Positions 25,428 through 35,772 of a stretch of DNA of 64,000 nt are shown here, piece after piece. A program made the position numbers and the translations under genes. Numbering within the stretch: the first letter of the stretch is position 1; every line of letters begins with the position of its first letter. Location: contig NZ_BSKJ01000001.1 of assembly GCF_030159595.1 (NCBI RefSeq), positions 558,001-622,000 of the forward strand, read 5' to 3'. This stretch comes from Pseudomonas putida. GTDB lineage: Bacteria > Pseudomonadota > Gammaproteobacteria > Pseudomonadales > Pseudomonadaceae. The notes under the pieces are model-generated. The model was not told the DNA's origin. It ran no database searches and saw only the letters and a program-made list of their open reading frames with translations.

Positions 25428-25606
25428 GTCTTGAGCAAGCGCATTAAACCGCTTCGTCATTCATGAGTATCATCATGTTACATATTCCAGGGCCACCTGC
25501 GACTATCGTGCAGCGGCCCCAGACCGCTGCTCGCCGCTAACATATTGTTTCAATGGCGATGTTTCGCCCTGCTATCGTTTCTGGTTCATAAAGGAAGCTT
25601 TCCCGG

Positions 25607-27253
25607 ATGCAGTCCGCCTACACCGTCCTCATCCTGCTGACGCTGGTCAGCCTGTCGAAGCTGGTTGGCCGCATGATTCCGCTGCCCTTGCCGCTGGTGC
25701 AGATTGCCGCCGGCGCCTTGCTGGCCTGGCCGACACTGGGCCTGCATGTGGCCCTGGACCCCGAGTTGTTCCTGTTCCTGTTCCTGCCGCCGCTGCTGTT
25801 TGCCGACGGCTGGCGCATCCCCAAGCGCGAGCTTTGGCGTATCCGCGGGCCGGTGGTGGCACTGGCCGTGGGGTTGGTGCTGTTCACCGTGGTCGGGGCC
25901 GGATATTTCATCCATTGGCTGCTGCCGAGCATCCCGCTGCCGGTGGCCTTCGCCCTGGCTGCCGTGCTGTCGCCGACCGACGCCGTGGCAGTGTCGGCCA
26001 TCACTCAGGACCGACTGCCCACCCCGCTGATGCACATGTTGCAAGGCGAGGCGCTGATGAACGATGCGTCTGGCCTGGTGACCTTCAAGTTTGCCCTGGT
26101 GGCGGCAATCACCGGGGTGTTCTCGCTGGCTGATGCGAGCTTCACCTTTGCTCTGGTGGCGTTGGGCGGCCTGGCGGTGGGTGTCGCCCTGAGCTGGCTG
26201 ATCGGCCGGCTACGCGCGTGGATGATCGCCCGCGGCTGGGATGACCCGGCCACCCACGTCGTGTTCATGTTGCTGCTGCCGTTCGCCGCCTATGTACTGG
26301 CTGAGCGCCTGGGCGTATCGGGCATCCTTTCGGCGGTGGCGGCCGGCATGATGCAAAGCTGGCTCGACCTGTTGCCACGGCAGACCAGCACGCGGCTGCT
26401 CAACCGCAGTGTGTGGTCGCTGCTGGAGTTTGCTTTCAATGGGCTGATCTTCCTGCTGCTGGGCCTGCAATTGCCGGACATCATCAAGGCCGTGGTCAGC
26501 CACGAACCCACTGTTTGGCCGACCCTGGCCTACCGTTGCCTGGATGTAGTGGCGATCTTTGCTGCACTGATCTTGCTGCGGTTCATCTGGGTACAGAGCA
26601 TCTGGCGGTCGATCGGCGTGGTCCGCCGCTGGCGCGGCAAGCCCGCGCTGGTGCTGATGCCCACGGCGCGCTCCTGCTGGTTGCTGACGCTGGGTGGCGT
26701 TCGCGGTGCCGTTACCTTGGCCGGTGTGATGTCTATTCCATTGTTGATTGGGGCAGGCAAGGCCTTCCCGGAACGTGATTTGCTGATCTTCATTGCCGCA
26801 GGGGTGATCCTGTTGTCGCTGATAAGCGCCTGTATCGCGCTGCCGTTCTTGTTGCGCGGAGTGACCAAGAGCGCGGATGAACGTTTGCATCAGGAAGTGC
26901 AGGAGGCCTGGCGGCGCACGGCCGAGGCGGCGATCCATGCCCTGGAGGCTGAGGAGGTCATTGACAGCAATGCCCCGCAGGACGCCGCGCAGGCGACACT
27001 GGCGACCGAGCTGAAGGCGCGGTTGATGGCGGAATACCGGGATGAGCTGGACAGCTATAACGACAGTGCCGAGGCCAAGGCGCTGGCCGAACAGATGGAC
27101 TTGCTGGAGCGGCGTTTGCGCTTACGTGCGCTGCGGGCGCAGCGGCTGGAGCTGTATAACCTGCATCGCCAGCACGAGGTGGGAGATGAGGTGGTTCGCC
27201 AGGTGCTGGGGGAGTTGGATATGAGCGAGGCGAACCTGGGACCGGTCAAGTAG
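25607..27253 (+). CDS. Na+/H+ antiporter (CPA1/NhaP family)
   Basis: Inner-membrane cation/proton antiporter, 548 residues, for sodium and pH homeostasis. About twelve hydrophobic helices fill residues 1-420, with the family motifs LSPTDAVAVSAI and GEALMNDASGLVTFK in the membrane core, and GGVRGAVTLAGVM later. A charged cytosolic tail of about 125 residues follows, rich in Glu/Arg and probably helical. AAAGGAAG is placed well before the ATG. It stands alone, between the divergent higBA operon and convergent dapC. The 190 bp upstream holds a short hairpin (25510-25530) and no clear promoter. Ion preference (Na+, K+ or other) is not readable. Confidence 0.93.
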   Translation: MQSAYTVLILLTLVSLSKLVGRMIPLPLPLVQIAAGALLAWPTLGLHVALDPELFLFLFLPPLLFADGWRIPKRELWRIRGPVVALAVGLVLFTVVGAGYFIHWLLPSIPLPVAFALAAVLSPTDAVAVSAITQDRLPTPLMHMLQGEALMNDASGLVTFKFALVAAITGVFSLADASFTFALVALGGLAVGVALSWLIGRLRAWMIARGWDDPATHVVFMLLLPFAAYVLAERLGVSGILSAVAAGMMQSWLDLLPRQTSTRLLNRSVWSLLEFAFNGLIFLLLGLQLPDIIKAVVSHEPTVWPTLAYRCLDVVAIFAALILLRFIWVQSIWRSIGVVRRWRGKPALVLMPTARSCWLLTLGGVRGAVTLAGVMSIPLLIGAGKAFPERDLLIFIAAGVILLSLISACIALPFLLRGVTKSADERLHQEVQEAWRRTAEAAIHALEAEEVIDSNAPQDAAQATLATELKARLMAEYRDELDSYNDSAEAKALAEQMDLLERRLRLRALRAQRLELYNLHRQHEVGDEVVRQVLGELDMSEANLGPVK

Positions 27254-27260
27254 GCCATTG

Positions 27261-27279
27261 AGGGCTGCTTTGCAGCCCT
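27261..27279 (+). terminator. Hairpin after the Na+/H+ antiporter
   Basis: AGGGCTGC-TTT-GCAGCCCT, an 8-bp perfect stem seven bases after the stop. Its last bases run directly into the REP pair. Confidence 0.55.
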
Positions 27280-27365
27280 GTGGGAGCGGGTTCACCCGCG
27301 AAGAATACAACACGGTGCATGGCACCGGCTGCGCCGGTGTTCGCGGGTGAACCCGCTCCCACAGG
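27277..27365. repeat. REP pair (antiporter / dapC gap)
   Basis: Copies at 27277-27302 and 27340-27365 are exact 26-bp reverse complements in the tail-outward orientation, opposite to the other pairs at 11162 and 21447. The core is GCGGGTTCACCCGC. Between them a separate hairpin CACCGGC/GCCGGTG (27323-27339) is present. Confidence 0.88.
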
Positions 27366-27393
27366 TTCTGCACAAGACTACAGCATTGTTGAA

Positions 27394-28590
27394 TCAGCGG
27401 CTTTGCAGGAATGCGCGAATCCGCTCTGCCGCCTCGATGCACTCGGCCAGCGGCGCAACCAGCGCCATGCGCACACGCCCGGCACCCGGATTCACGCCGT
27501 CCACCTCACGCGACAGGTACGACCCCGGCACCACCGTCACATGCTGGGCTTCGAACAGGTCGCGGGTGAACTCGGCATCGCCACCCGGCACCTTGGCCCA
27601 CAGGTAGAAGCTGCCATCCGGGCGCTGCACGTCCAGCACCGGCTGCAGGATGTCCAGCACGGCATCGTACTTGGCGCGGTACTGGTCGCGGTTCTCACGC
27701 ACATGCGCCTCGTCTTGCCAGGCAGCAATGCTGGCCAGCTGGGTTTGCACCGGCATGGCACAGCCGTGGTAGGTGCGGTACAGCAGGAACGGCTTGATGA
27801 TCTCGGCATCGCCCGCCACGAAGCCCGAGCGCAGGCCCGGCAGGTTGGAACGCTTGGACAGGCTGTGGAACACCACGCAGCGCTTGAAGTCGCTGCGGCC
27901 CAGCTCGGCGCAAGCGGTCAGCAGGCCCGGTGGTGGCGCGTCTTCGTCGAAGTACAGCTCGCTGTAGCACTCGTCGGCGGCAATCACGAAGTCGTGCTCG
28001 TCGGCCAAGGCGATCAGCTTCTTCAGGGTGTCCATCGGCACCAGTGCGCCGGTCGGGTTGCCTGGCGAGCACAGGAACAGGATCTGGCAACGTTTCCACA
28101 CTTCTGCCGGTACAGCGTCGAAGTCGGGGTTGAAACCGTTGTTTTCCAGGCACGGCAGGTAGTGCGGAGTAGCCCCGGCCAGCAGCGCTGCACCTTCGTA
28201 GATCTGGTAGAACGGGTTGGGGCTGACCACCAGGCCGTCATCGGCACGGTTGACCACGGCCTGGGTAAAGGCGAACAGCGCTTCACGCGTGCCGTTGACC
28301 GGCAGGATGTGCCGGTCGGCGTCCAGCCAGCCGGCCGGCACGCCAAAACGTCGCTCGCACCATTGGCCGATGGCCTGGCGCAGGGCCGGCAGGCCGATGG
28401 TGCTGGGGTATACCGCCAGCTTGTCGAGGTTGTCGGCCATGGCCTGGGCGACGAACGCCGGTGATTCGTGCTTCGGCTCACCGATCGACAGGGCGATGGC
28501 GCGTTTGTCCGCCGCCGGCTTCACAGTGCCCAGCAGGGCGCGGAGCTTTTCGAACGGGTAGGGCTGAAGCTGGGTCAAGGCATGGTTCAT
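27394..28590 (-). CDS. dapC: Succinyldiaminopimelate transaminase DapC
   Basis: PLP aminotransferase (class I/II) of 398 residues that aminates N-succinyl-2-amino-6-ketopimelate in lysine synthesis. It has the PLP lysine in SLSKRSNLPGLRSGF, the substrate/cofactor region FLCSPGNPTGA and the DECYSELYF segment. It follows glnD on the minus strand (30 bp gap). The order dapC-glnD-map beside rpsB is a known pseudomonad arrangement, which supports DapC over a generic aminotransferase. Confidence 0.94.
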   Translation of the reverse strand: MNHALTQLQPYPFEKLRALLGTVKPAADKRAIALSIGEPKHESPAFVAQAMADNLDKLAVYPSTIGLPALRQAIGQWCERRFGVPAGWLDADRHILPVNGTREALFAFTQAVVNRADDGLVVSPNPFYQIYEGAALLAGATPHYLPCLENNGFNPDFDAVPAEVWKRCQILFLCSPGNPTGALVPMDTLKKLIALADEHDFVIAADECYSELYFDEDAPPPGLLTACAELGRSDFKRCVVFHSLSKRSNLPGLRSGFVAGDAEIIKPFLLYRTYHGCAMPVQTQLASIAAWQDEAHVRENRDQYRAKYDAVLDILQPVLDVQRPDGSFYLWAKVPGGDAEFTRDLFEAQHVTVVPGSYLSREVDGVNPGAGRVRMALVAPLAECIEAAERIRAFLQSR

Positions 28591-28620
28591 CGGCGCAAGG
28601 TCTCGTCAATCGTCTAATCG

Positions 28621-31323
28621 TTAAAAGGTCACGCGGGTCGGGCTGGCGTCGCTACCTTGGCCAGCCTGCAGTTGCTGCACGATGGCTTCCTGCAGGCGGC
28701 TGCACAGTTGCGGGTCGGACAGCGGCTGGTTGTCGGCATCGGTGATGAAGAACACGTCTTCCACCCGTTCGCCGAGGGTAGCGATCTTGGCGTTCTGCAG
28801 CGACAGGTCGAACTCCAGGAAGATCCGCCCCAGCCGGGCCAGCAGGCCTGGGCGGTCGGGCGCGGTGATTTCGAGGATGGTGACCGGGCGCTGGGCATCG
28901 TTGAGGATGGTCACCTGAGGCGGAAAGTCGAAGTGCTTGAGCTGGCGCGGTACCCGGCGCTGGATGATGGTCGGGTAGTCCTCGGGGTTGCGCAGCGCTT
29001 CGGTCAGGCCGTCGCGAATCTGCTTGACCCGCTGCGGGTTGTCGCCGATCGAGCCGCCGTCGTTGTCCAGCACGATGTAGGTGTCGAGGGTGAATTGGCT
29101 GCTCGACGTGATGATCCGCGCGTCATGAATATTCAGGTTCAGCTGCGACATGGCCGCCACCGTCACGGCAAAGAAGTCGTGCTGGTCGGGGGCATAGATG
29201 AAGATCTGCGTGCCGCCCTCGAACTCGCGCTGGGTGGTTTCCTTGATCAGTACCAGCGGCCCGCCATCGGCAGGCTGCTGCAGGATAGCGTCAGTGTGCC
29301 AGGCCACGTCGGCGGCGGTGTGCTTGAGGAAGTAATCATCGCCCAGCTGTGACCACAACTGCTCCACGTCGTCCGGGTCGGTGCCCTCGCGTACAAGGAT
29401 ATCCAGCGCTGACGACTGGGTCTGACGAATCTGCTCTTCCCGGTCCAGTGGGTTCTCCAGGCCACGGCGCAGGGCGCGCTTGGTCTCGGAGTAGAGTTGG
29501 CGCAGCAGGCTGGCCCGCCACGAGTTCCACAAGCTGGGGTTGGTGGCGTTGATATCGGCCACGGTCAGCACATAGAGGTAGTCCAGGCGTGTCTCGTCAC
29601 CTACATGCAGGGCAAAGTCGTTGATCACCTGAGGGTCGGACAAGTCCTTGCGCTGTGCAGTGGTCGACATCACCAGGTGGTTCTGCACCAGCCAGACGAT
29701 CAGGCGGCTGTCCCAGGCCGGCAGTTGGTGGCGCTCGCAGAACTTCTTCGCATCCACCGCGCCCAGATCGGAATGGTCGCCCTGGCGGCCCTTGCCGATG
29801 TCGTGGTACAGGCCGGCCAGGTAGATCAGCTCGGGTTTGGGCAGGCGGCCCATGAGCTTGCTGGCCAGCGGGAATTTCTCGGACACCGGCGTGTACTGCA
29901 GCTTGCGCAGGTGTTTGATGAGATTGAGGGTGTGCGCATCGACCGTATAGATGTGGAACAGGTCATGCTGCATCTGCCCGACAATCAGCCCGAACTCCGG
30001 CAGGTAGCGGCCAAGGATGCCGTAACGGTTCATCCGCCGCAGGTTGCGGTGGATGCCGATTTCGCACTTGAACAGCTCGATGAACAGGCTGGTGTTGCGG
30101 ATATCGGTGCGGAAGGTGTCGTCGATCAGGTGCCGGTGCTCGCGCAGCAGGCGCACGGTATCGGCCCGCACGCCCTTGATGTCCGGGTGCTGGGCCATCA
30201 GCACGAAGATTTCCAGCATGGCGAACGGCGTGCGCTTGAACACGTTCGCGTGGGTGGCTTCTATATAGCCATCGTGCAGTCGGAAGCGCGCATTCAGCGG
30301 TTGGGTGGTGCCGCTGTCATCGTCGGCGAGGATGACCTCCTCGAAGTGCTGGATGATCAGGTCGCACAGCTGGCTGATGCTCATCACCACCCGGTAGTAC
30401 TGCTGCATGAACTGCTCGATTGCCCGCTTCGGGTTTTCGTCGCTGTAGCCCAACAGTGTTGCAATGCTGCGCTGGTGGTCGAACAGCAGGCGATCCTCGG
30501 CGCGCCCGGCCAGCATGTGAAGGGCATAGCGCACCTTCCACAAGAAATCCTGGGACGAGGCCAGCAGCTCGTTCTCGCTTTCCAGCAAAAAGCCCTCGCC
30601 GGCCAGTGCGTGCAGGTTCAGGGTGCCGTACTGACGGCGAGCTACCCACAGCACTGTCTGGATGTCGCGCAGGCCGCCGGGCGAACCTTTGACGTTGGGC
30701 TCGAGGTTGTATTCGGTGTCGTTGTACTTGTGGTGGCGGGCCTTGAGTTCGGCACGCTTGGCCAGGAAGAAGTCCTTGCTTGGCCACATGTGCGCGGTGC
30801 TGGTCACCTCCAGCATGCGCTGGCGCAGGGCTTCGGGGCCGGCGATGGTGCGGCTTTCCATCAGGTTGGTGATCACCGTCAGGTCGGCGCGGGCCTGCTC
30901 GGCACACTCGTCGACGGTGCGCACGCTCTGGCCCACTTCCAGGCCAATGTCCCACAGCAGGGTGAGAAAGCGCTCGATGGCATCGCGGTACTGCTCGTGT
31001 TCGGCGGCGCCCAGCAAAATCAGCAGGTCGATGTCCGAGTGCGGGTGCAACTCACCACGCCCGTAGCCGCCCACCGCGACCAGGGCGATGCCGCTCTGGT
31101 CGCCCCAGTCGAACTGGTTCCAGGCCTGTTGCAGGATGTTGTCGACGAGCCAGGCGCGGGCTTCGATCAGCGGGCGAATTTCACCGCCACTGCGAAAACG
31201 CCTGTCGAGCACCTCGCCTGCCTGGCGGATGGCTTTCTTGAAGGCGGCGATGGGGCTCGCCTTGAGGGCCAGTTCCGCCTGGAACTGGCCGCGATCGAAC
31301 AGCTCGGGGTCCACCTGGGGCAT
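28621..31323 (-). CDS. glnD: PII uridylyltransferase / uridylyl-removing enzyme GlnD
   Basis: Main nitrogen-status sensor: it uridylylates or de-uridylylates PII proteins according to glutamine. The 900 residues hold an N-terminal nucleotidyltransferase domain with [15 protein letters not shown] (85-99, metal aspartates D97 and D99), a middle HD domain with [14 protein letters not shown], and two C-terminal ACT domains (about 705-780 and 815-890) that bind glutamine. The length and domain order are standard. It lies between map and dapC on the minus strand with short gaps (41 and 30 bp). Confidence 0.97.
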   Translation of the reverse strand: MPQVDPELFDRGQFQAELALKASPIAAFKKAIRQAGEVLDRRFRSGGEIRPLIEARAWLVDNILQQAWNQFDWGDQSGIALVAVGGYGRGELHPHSDIDLLILLGAAEHEQYRDAIERFLTLLWDIGLEVGQSVRTVDECAEQARADLTVITNLMESRTIAGPEALRQRMLEVTSTAHMWPSKDFFLAKRAELKARHHKYNDTEYNLEPNVKGSPGGLRDIQTVLWVARRQYGTLNLHALAGEGFLLESENELLASSQDFLWKVRYALHMLAGRAEDRLLFDHQRSIATLLGYSDENPKRAIEQFMQQYYRVVMSISQLCDLIIQHFEEVILADDDSGTTQPLNARFRLHDGYIEATHANVFKRTPFAMLEIFVLMAQHPDIKGVRADTVRLLREHRHLIDDTFRTDIRNTSLFIELFKCEIGIHRNLRRMNRYGILGRYLPEFGLIVGQMQHDLFHIYTVDAHTLNLIKHLRKLQYTPVSEKFPLASKLMGRLPKPELIYLAGLYHDIGKGRQGDHSDLGAVDAKKFCERHQLPAWDSRLIVWLVQNHLVMSTTAQRKDLSDPQVINDFALHVGDETRLDYLYVLTVADINATNPSLWNSWRASLLRQLYSETKRALRRGLENPLDREEQIRQTQSSALDILVREGTDPDDVEQLWSQLGDDYFLKHTAADVAWHTDAILQQPADGGPLVLIKETTQREFEGGTQIFIYAPDQHDFFAVTVAAMSQLNLNIHDARIITSSSQFTLDTYIVLDNDGGSIGDNPQRVKQIRDGLTEALRNPEDYPTIIQRRVPRQLKHFDFPPQVTILNDAQRPVTILEITAPDRPGLLARLGRIFLEFDLSLQNAKIATLGERVEDVFFITDADNQPLSDPQLCSRLQEAIVQQLQAGQGSDASPTRVTF

Positions 31324-31364
31324 CGCGTCACGTTCCTGTCGTGGTGTGGCCTATCGGGGTACGG

Positions 31365-32147
31365 TCAGGCCGAGGTGCGCGGGATGGTGTCGTCCTTGCG
31401 CAGGGTGAAGATCTCGTAGCCGGTCGCAGTCACCACCAGGGTGTGTTCCCACTGGGCCGAGAGCTTGCGGTCCTTGGTGATGGCGGTCCAGCCGTCGCCC
31501 AGTACCTTGGTGTCGGCCTTGCCCTGGTTGATCATCGGCTCGATGGTGAAGGTCATGCCTTCTTTGAGTTCCATGCCGGTGCCAGCGCGGCCGTAGTGGA
31601 GGATCTGCGGCTCTTCGTGGAACACCTTGCCGATGCCGTGGCCGCAGAACTCGCGTACTACCGAGAAGCCGTTCTTTTCCGCGTGCTTCTGGATCACTTC
31701 ACCGATGTCGCCCAGGCGGCAGCCCGGCTTCACCAGTTCGATGGCCTTGTACATGCACTCCTGGGTCACCTTGGACAGGCGTTCGGCCCACACCGGTACG
31801 GTGCCGACGTGGAACATGCGGCTGGTGTCGCCGTGGTAGCCGTCCTTGATCACGGTGACGTCGATGTTCAGCGTGTCACCGTCCTTGAGCGGCTTGTCGT
31901 TGGGGATGCCGTGGCAGACCACATGGTTGATCGAGGTGCAGATCGACTTCGGGTAGCCCTTGTAGTTGAGCGGTGCCGGGATGGCCTGCTGGACGTTGAC
32001 GATATAGTCGTGGCACAGGCGGTCAAGTTCTTCGGTGGTGATACCAGGCTTGACGTGTTCTTCGATCATTTCCAGCACGTCGGCGGCCAGGCGGCCAGCG
32101 ATGCGCATCTTTTCGATGTCTTCTGCGGTCTTGATGGTGACGGTCAT
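31365..32147 (-). CDS. map: Methionine aminopeptidase type I
   Basis: Removes the N-terminal methionine from new proteins. The 260 residues belong to the short type I enzymes without zinc-finger extension. Metal ligands appear in the order expected: D (NIDVTVIKDGYHGD), H (CGHGIGKVFHEEPQI) and E (TFTIEPMI). GAGAG precedes the ATG. It diverges from rpsB, the classic bacterial arrangement. Confidence 0.97.
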   Translation of the reverse strand: MTVTIKTAEDIEKMRIAGRLAADVLEMIEEHVKPGITTEELDRLCHDYIVNVQQAIPAPLNYKGYPKSICTSINHVVCHGIPNDKPLKDGDTLNIDVTVIKDGYHGDTSRMFHVGTVPVWAERLSKVTQECMYKAIELVKPGCRLGDIGEVIQKHAEKNGFSVVREFCGHGIGKVFHEEPQILHYGRAGTGMELKEGMTFTIEPMINQGKADTKVLGDGWTAITKDRKLSAQWEHTLVVTATGYEIFTLRKDDTIPRTSA

Positions 32148-32492
32148 TACAGGCTCTCTACGGCGCCGTGCACGGCGCGAACAAACGGGAAAGGCCGGAT
32201 TCTAGCAGAGCAGGGCGCCGATCGGTCGGGATAAAGGCGGCCATGCTGTTGTCCATAGCTGGCATTCTGGCGCGAAAGCCGGGGTGCTGCAAAAGCCGCT
32301 GACGGACGCAACAGTAACCGGGTTCCGTTCGGCCGCAGTCTGTGGTATAAAATGCGCCGCTTTCGGGGTCGACCCCGTAAGCCTAAACCCACACACGTGT
32401 CGACACGATGACCTGGGTGCCCCGGATTCTTGAATTTGCGGGTTGGTCATTGGGATGCGTGGAGGCCCAACCCGACTTATCAAGGAACTATC
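32148..32492 (+). promoter_or_regulatory. map-rpsB divergent control region with structured rpsB leader
   Basis: This 345-bp gap has no gene. A plausible promoter is TTCCGT (32323-32328), 17 bp, TATAAA (32346-32351), giving a leader of about 135 bases for rpsB. In it are a CGGGGTCGACCCCG hairpin (32364-32377) and a perfect 8-bp stem CGGGTTGG/CCAACCCG (32439-32446 with 32467-32474) just before the ribosome-binding site AAGGAA. In E. coli the same place holds the t44 (tff) RNA/S2 leader where S2 represses its own synthesis, so autoregulation is likely. Bases 32148-32320 show nothing else I can name. Confidence 0.55.
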
Positions 32493-33230
32493 ATGTCCCA
32501 AGTCAACATGCGCGATATGCTGAAGGCCGGTGTGCACTTCGGCCACCAGACCCGTTACTGGAACCCGAAAATGGGCAAGTACATTTTCGGCGCGCGCAAC
32601 AAAATCCATATCATCAACCTGGAAAAAACCCTGCCAATGTTCAACGACGCTCTGGCGTTCGTAGAGCGTCTGGCTCAGGGCAAGAACAAGATCATGTTCG
32701 TCGGCACCAAGCGTTCCGCCGGCAAGATCGTCGCCGAGCAAGCTGCTCGTGCTGGTTCGCCATACGTTGACCACCGCTGGTTGGGCGGCATGCTGACCAA
32801 CTACAAAACCATCCGTGCTTCGATCAAGCGTCTGCGCGACCTGGAAACCCAGGCCGAAGATGGCACCTTTGCCAAGCTGACCAAGAAAGAAGCCCTGATG
32901 CGTTCGCGCGATCTGGAAAAGCTGGACCGCAGCCTGGGTGGTATCAAGGACATGGGCGGCCTGCCTGATGCCCTGTTCGTGATCGACGTTGACCACGAGC
33001 GCATTGCTATCACCGAAGCTAACAAGCTGGGCATCCCGGTTATCGGCGTTGTCGATACCAACAGCAGCCCGGAAGGTGTTGACTACATCATCCCAGGCAA
33101 CGACGACGCCATCCGCGCCATCGAGCTGTACATGACTTCGATGGCCGACGCCATCATCCGCGGCCGCAACAATGTTGCCGGTGGCACCGAAGTCTATGTT
33201 GAAGAAGCGGCTGCACCTGCTGCTGAGTAA
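32493..33230 (+). CDS. rpsB: 30S ribosomal protein S2
   Basis: Ribosomal protein needed late in 30S assembly and for S1 docking. It has 245 residues with the standard opening [22 protein letters not shown] and the conserved [10 protein letters not shown] and [15 protein letters not shown] segments. AAGGAAC lies just ahead of the ATG. The tail is alanine/glutamate-rich (EEAAAPAAE). It precedes tsf, with a strong hairpin in between. Confidence 0.98.
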   Translation: MSQVNMRDMLKAGVHFGHQTRYWNPKMGKYIFGARNKIHIINLEKTLPMFNDALAFVERLAQGKNKIMFVGTKRSAGKIVAEQAARAGSPYVDHRWLGGMLTNYKTIRASIKRLRDLETQAEDGTFAKLTKKEALMRSRDLEKLDRSLGGIKDMGGLPDALFVIDVDHERIAITEANKLGIPVIGVVDTNSSPEGVDYIIPGNDDAIRAIELYMTSMADAIIRGRNNVAGGTEVYVEEAAAPAAE

Positions 33231-33254
33231 TAGGCGCTAGCGTCTACTTGGCAC

Positions 33255-33283
33255 GCAAAAAGGGGGCTTTGCCCCCTTTTTGC
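33255..33283 (+). terminator. Rho-independent hairpin between rpsB and tsf
   Basis: Perfect 13-bp stem with loop TTT: the left arm is GCAAAAAGGGGGC and the right arm its complement with TTTTT inside. It would form a terminator or attenuator 24 bp after rpsB, lowering read-through into tsf. Confidence 0.7.
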
Positions 33284-33415
33284 CACCTTGAAATCCTGCT
33301 GTCAGCAAGGGCCCTGCATGATGGGCTGGCTGAGATAACAACAGCGGATTCGCAGAATTGAACGCCCGTGACGAGCGGGTGGAATGGTTGAAAAACTTTC
33401 CAAGAGGATTTTGAA

Positions 33416-34279
33416 ATGGCAGCAATTACTGCAGCGCTGGTCAAAGAACTGCGCGAGCGTACCGGCGAAGGCATGATGGATTGCAAAAAGGCCCTGGAAA
33501 AGGCCGGCGGCGACATCGAAAAAGCCATTGACGACATGCGTGCCTCGGGCGCCATCAAGGCCGCCAAAAAGGCTGGCAACGTCGCTGCTGAAGGCGCTAT
33601 CGCCGTCAAGACCGACGGTAAATCCGCCGTCCTGCTGGAAGTGAACTCGCAGACCGACTTCCTGGCCCTGCAAGACGACTTCAAGAACTTCGTTGCTGAA
33701 AGCATCGAAGAAGCCTTCGCCCAGAAGCTGACCGACGCTGCTCCGCTGATCGCCTCGCGTGAAGCTGCTCGTGAAGCCCTGGTTGCCAAGGTTGGCGAAA
33801 ACGTCAACATCCGTCGCCTGGTGCGCGTTGAGGGTGACGTTGTCGGTGCCTACCTGCACGGCAACAAGATCGGTGCCGTTGTTGTCCTGAAAGGCGGCGA
33901 CGTCGAGCTGGCCAAAAACATCGCCATGCACGTTGCAGCCTCGAACCCAGAGTTCCTGGATTCGTCGGAAATCTCCGCCGAGGCCATCGAGCGCGAGAAG
34001 GGCGTGTTCCTGCAGCTGAACGCCGACAAGATCGCTGGCAAGCCGGAAAACATCGTTGAGAACATGATCAACGGTCGTATCACCAAGTTCAAAGCCGAAG
34101 CTTCGCTGAAAGAGCAAGCTTTCGTCATGAACCCGGAAGTCAAGGTCGGCGAGCTGGCCAAGAAAGCCGGTGCTGAAATCGTTTCGTTCACCTACTTCAA
34201 AGTAGGCGAAGGCATCGAGAAGCCGGTCGACAACTTCGCTGAAGAAGTTGCTGCCCAGCTGGCTGCTGCCAAGCAGTAA
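33416..34279 (+). CDS. tsf: Elongation factor Ts
   Basis: Nucleotide-exchange factor that recycles EF-Tu. Of 287 residues, the N-terminal UBA-like domain (ITAALVKELRERTGEGMMDCKKAL) and the core with SQTDFLALQDDF, which contacts the EF-Tu G domain, are clear. CAAGAGGA is placed before the ATG. It is partly uncoupled from rpsB by a 185-bp gap with a hairpin; a terminator follows. Codon use is highly biased, as expected for an abundant protein. Confidence 0.98.
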   Translation: MAAITAALVKELRERTGEGMMDCKKALEKAGGDIEKAIDDMRASGAIKAAKKAGNVAAEGAIAVKTDGKSAVLLEVNSQTDFLALQDDFKNFVAESIEEAFAQKLTDAAPLIASREAAREALVAKVGENVNIRRLVRVEGDVVGAYLHGNKIGAVVVLKGGDVELAKNIAMHVAASNPEFLDSSEISAEAIEREKGVFLQLNADKIAGKPENIVENMINGRITKFKAEASLKEQAFVMNPEVKVGELAKKAGAEIVSFTYFKVGEGIEKPVDNFAEEVAAQLAAAKQ

Positions 34280-34299
34280 GACAGCCCCGTCTGTCGCCC

Positions 34300-34335
34300 C
34301 AAAGAGGCTGCCCGCTCACGCGCGCAGCCTCTTTG
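34300..34335 (+). terminator. tsf: Terminator after tsf
   Basis: CAAAGAGGCTGC and its complement form a perfect 12-bp stem with a 12-base loop, 21 bp after the tsf stop. It lacks a long T-run but ends CTTTG. Confidence 0.6.
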
Positions 34336-34459
34336 TCAAAACGGCGAAGGGTTTATAAAACTCGCCGCCGCTGGCACCAAAACGGTGCCACGCTACAGTT
34401 AGCAGGCTGCAAACAGCCCGCACGAATTTTCTAAAAGTACGCCGCAGGAGAGACTCGCA

Positions 34460-35203
34460 ATGGCTCAGCAGGTGAGTGGTCGCCAACCTCGCTATAAACG
34501 CATTTTGCTCAAACTTAGCGGCGAGGCCCTGATGGGCTCGGAAGACTTCGGGATCGACCCGAAAGTGCTGGATCGCATGGCCCTTGAAGTTGGCCAGCTG
34601 GTAGGGATCGGTGTCCAGGTCGGCCTGGTGATCGGTGGTGGCAACCTGTTCCGCGGCGCCGCGCTCAGCGCAGCCGGCATGGACCGCGTCACCGGTGACC
34701 ATATGGGCATGCTGGCCACCGTGATGAACGGCCTGGCCATGCGCGATGCGCTGGAGCGCTCGAACATCCCGGCCCTGGTCATGTCGGCCATTTCCATGGT
34801 CGGTGTCACCGATCATTACGATCGTCGCAAAGCTATTCGCCACCTCAACTCCGGCGATGTGGTAATTTTCTCCGCCGGTACCGGCAACCCGTTCTTCACC
34901 ACCGACTCCGCGGCCTGCCTGCGCGCCATCGAAATCGATGCCGACGTGGTACTGAAGGCGACCAAGGTCGATGGTGTGTACACTGCCGATCCATTCAAGG
35001 ATCCGCACGCCGAGAAATTCGATCACCTGACCTACGATGAGGTCCTGGATCGCAAGCTGGGTGTGATGGACCTGACCGCAATCGTCCTGTGCCGCGACCA
35101 CGGAATGCCACTGCGGGTATTCAACATGAACAAGCCTGGCGCCCTGCTGAACATCGTGGTGGGTGGCGCTGAAGGCACTCTGATCGAGGAAGGCCAAGCA
35201 TGA
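34460..35203 (+). CDS. pyrH: Uridylate kinase
   Basis: Phosphorylates UMP to UDP in pyrimidine nucleotide supply. It is a 247-residue amino-acid-kinase-family protein with [13 protein letters not shown] at the start, [11 protein letters not shown] and [16 protein letters not shown] loops for nucleotide binding, and [20 protein letters not shown] precedes the ATG. Its last codons overlap the frr start (ATGA at 35200-35203). A promoter may lie in the 120-bp gap after the tsf terminator. Confidence 0.98.
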   Translation: MAQQVSGRQPRYKRILLKLSGEALMGSEDFGIDPKVLDRMALEVGQLVGIGVQVGLVIGGGNLFRGAALSAAGMDRVTGDHMGMLATVMNGLAMRDALERSNIPALVMSAISMVGVTDHYDRRKAIRHLNSGDVVIFSAGTGNPFFTTDSAACLRAIEIDADVVLKATKVDGVYTADPFKDPHAEKFDHLTYDEVLDRKLGVMDLTAIVLCRDHGMPLRVFNMNKPGALLNIVVGGAEGTLIEEGQA

Positions 35204-35757
35204 TCAACGACATCAAGAAAGACGCGCAGGAGCGCATGACCAAGTCCCTCGAGGCCCTTGGCCGCAACTTGGCGGCAATCCGCACTGGTCGCGCTCACCC
35301 AAGCATCCTGGATACCGTCAAGGTCACTGCCTGGGGCAGCGAAATGCCGCTGAACCAGGTCGCTGCGATCACCGTCGAAGATGCCCGCACCCTGAAGATC
35401 GTCGCTCACGACAAGAACCTCAGCGCTGCCATCGAGAAGGCTATCCTCACCTCCGACCTGGGCCTGAACCCGTCCAGCGCCGGTACCACCATCCGTGTGC
35501 CGATGCCGGCCCTGACCGAGGAAACCCGCAAGGGCTACACCAAGCAGGCCAGCGGCGTGGCCGAGGACGCCAAGGTGGCCGTGCGCAACGTGCGCCGCGA
35601 TGCCTTGGGCGACCTGAAGAAGCTGACCAAGGACAAGGAAATCAGCGAAGACGAAGAGCGTCGTGCGGCGGACGAGATCCAGAAGCTGACCGACAAGTTC
35701 ATTGCCGAAGTCGATGCTGCATACAAAGCCAAGGAAAAGGACCTGATGGCCGTCTAA
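35200..35757 (+). CDS. frr: Ribosome recycling factor
   Basis: Splits the post-termination ribosome with EF-G. The 185 residues follow the family plan: helical stalk with [13 protein letters not shown], the small beta domain ([16 protein letters not shown]) and a long final helix with [14 protein letters not shown]. It overlaps pyrH by four bases and precedes uppS by 15 bp, so pyrH-frr-uppS-cdsA-dxr reads as one operon. Confidence 0.98.
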   Translation: MINDIKKDAQERMTKSLEALGRNLAAIRTGRAHPSILDTVKVTAWGSEMPLNQVAAITVEDARTLKIVAHDKNLSAAIEKAILTSDLGLNPSSAGTTIRVPMPALTEETRKGYTKQASGVAEDAKVAVRNVRRDALGDLKKLTKDKEISEDEERRAADEIQKLTDKFIAEVDAAYKAKEKDLMAV

Positions 35758-35772
35758 GGCCGGGGTTTTTTA

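Noticed and set aside
25510..25530. GCAGCGG/CCGCTGC hairpin upstream of the Na+/H+ antiporter as a riboswitch
   Set aside because: A single short stem with no conserved ion-sensing motif; not enough to call.
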